A stretch of DNA of 64,000 nucleotides from Cerrena zonata (taxonomy: Eukaryota > Basidiomycota > Agaricomycetes > Polyporales > Cerrenaceae), in NCBI GenBank assembly GCA_038087015.1, contig JASBNA010000006.1, positions 124,001 through 188,000 on the forward strand, given 5' to 3'. The position numbers and the translations under genes are program-made. Under the pieces are notes generated by a model, which worked only from the letters and a program-made list of their open reading frames with translations, was not told where the DNA came from and ran no database searches. The stretch's first letter is position 1. Every line of letters starts with the position of its first letter. Of this stretch, positions 62,540 to 64,000 are shown piece after piece.

Positions 62540-63207
62540 ACGGCGACAGTATCGAATCCACGCATCAAGTACCGAGAGTCTCATCATGTACAACGGTCTG
62601 CAGTTATCAATATCGTTTTCTCCAGAGCATGGTACTCGAAAACCGTGTTGTGTCTTACGCCCTCGATTGGGGTTTCTTAGCATCGTGAGCTTTGCGTATT
62701 ATAATTCCCACTAATCCAATATTCTGCAGACCTGCCAACAACACGAACATTGATGTGACTTCTCCCGACAATCATGAGATTGTCGTCTGGGACGCGAACC
62801 GACCAGGAGAGGAGAATTCGCCCGTTGATGCTCACCTCCATTTAAGACGAGGACTTTTCGCTTACATAAGAACTGAGTCGACCATTGGTAACCGCCTTGT
62901 TGCATACAAACGCAACCCCACAGAAACAATACTTGCTCAGAGATATTAACTACGTGACCACTATGCCCTAGATAATAAGCAAGAAGTTGTATCTGGTCCC
63001 TGGATGGTGAGCGTTGCCACAGTCTAGGCGGCCGTTGCCGAACGATACTGAACGTTAACACGCGATCAAAAGCTGGGTCTTCTCAATGCTCTTCAAAGAA
63101 GTTGATACTGTATGCATGAAAGGGACCAACGCGTATGGTATGTTAAATTTTGTTTCTGCAATAATTTTTCCGAGACCACACTTTCTCATTTTCATAGAAA
63201 CGTAGCA
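62540..63207. other. Spacer between NmrA-like copy 3 and BTB copy 3
   Basis: 668 bp; 3' flank and promoter. Short frames on both strands show no protein-like composition. Confidence 0.5.
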
Positions 63208-64000
63208 ATGTCGAGCAACGCATCAGGTCCATCACGAAACAAACTAGTAACTGTGTCCCCTCTACAGAAGGTCTTCGACGCTCGGAACAGCTCTGGTACG
63301 ATGATGGTTCTAGTGACGCAGAATACTGCCTTCAAAGTACATCGGTCGCTTCTCTCCAATTGCTCAGACGTCTTCCGAGATATGTTTGAACTTGCACAAC
63401 CGAGCACCTCGAGCATTTACGACGGGACACCGATGGTCGACCTTACTGATAATCGATAAGGCGAGAGACTTGGTCGTTTTTCTCAACATTATCTACAGCC
63501 ACGGGAAAGAGTACGTTTACCTGATGTATGACGAGACCGTTCTCTAAATCTATATTTTCGTAGCCTTTATTTCAGGAACAAAGATGTGTCCGTACCTATG
63601 GGATGGGTTTCTGCAGTTCTCAAGCTCGGACGCAAATATCAAGTCTCTTTCATCGCTGATGAAGCGATAGACCGCTTGAAGCGTGCATACCCTCCCACTG
63701 TTACCTAGTTCAGACTTCGCGGTTTCCTTCTAGAGATTTCAGATTATCCCTCCGGCGGCATGGGAGTAACAGCTATAAACCTAGCTCGTTCATACGGCCT
63801 CAACGAGATCCTTCCATTCGCATTCTACTTGTGTTGTCAATTCTCTGTGGAGAAGATCGTGACCGGAGCTGGTCTTCACGATGGAACTGTCGAGCGCTTG
63901 TCGCGAGGTGACCGTGACATTGTGCGATGCTTGTCATTGCTTGAAAGGCCGAGAATTACTCATGGCGAAGAATTTTGACCTCATGAGGAGGTACACTCCT
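63208..64000 (+). pseudogene. BTB/POZ domain protein, copy 3, disrupted and cut by the window edge
   Basis: Exon 1 63208-63510 and exon 2 63576 to beyond the window. The BTB core is visible: MMVLVTQNTAFKVHRSLLS, VFRDMFELA, GTPMVDLTD, then (after the lesion) RDLVVFLNIIYSHGKE; the second exon has GRKYQVSFIADEAIDRLKR and NLARSYGLNEILPFAFYL. Three lesions: a 7-bp insertion that makes GATAA-TC-GATAA at 63448-63459 and an in-frame TAA; an in-frame TAG at 63706-63708; and an extra T at 63973-63976 before DLMRRYTP. It is more distant from copies 1 and 2 than these are from each other. Most likely a true pseudogene. Confidence 0.75.

Overview
This is a stretch of nuclear genome from a filamentous basidiomycete, most likely an agaricomycete mushroom. 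The evidence is dense 45-80 nt GT-AG introns, exons as short as 2-25 nt, and a gene set typical of that group: F-box/LRR and BTB/POZ families, GMC oxidoreductase, GH10 xylanase, Zn2Cys6 regulators and short-chain dehydrogenases. No species can be named. All gene models were spliced by hand, using reading-frame continuity, splice sites and comparison between paralogues inside the window.

Left part (1-22.6 kb): a 5'-truncated unknown gene; two NmrA/SDR-type NAD(P)-binding genes on either side of an F-box/LRR gene; a formin-type GBD/FH3 protein; a 16-exon membrane-anchored GMC oxidoreductase; COQ9 and eIF3j sharing a 184-bp bidirectional promoter; then an F-box C-terminal relic and two more full-length F-box/LRR paralogues with a 419-bp MITE-like element between them.

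Middle (22.6-49.2 kb): two paralogous Zn2Cys6 transcription-factor genes on the minus strand, with a decayed unknown gene and a possible small gene between them; about 9 kb with no recognisable gene; a tandem-PH (Opy1-like) gene divergent from an acyl-CoA-binding protein gene.

Right part (49.2-64 kb): 6.2 kb almost without genes, two tandem 310-aa BTB genes, a secreted GH10 endoxylanase, a third NmrA-type paralogue, and a BTB pseudogene cut by the window edge.

Conserved housekeeping functions (ubiquinone, translation initiation, acyl-CoA binding, PH and GBD signalling) are thus mixed with fast-evolving accessory families. Three patterns stand out. (1) Lesions are concentrated in multigene families, and eight of them are single extra bases in short homopolymers, which is either real decay or a systematic sequencing artefact. 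(2) There are 2-nt and 4-nt micro-exons in GH10 and GMC, and two GC-AG introns. (3) The three NmrA-type paralogues keep the same seven-exon architecture across 60 kb. I found no clearly new multi-gene system; the micro-exons and the lesion pattern are the best leads.
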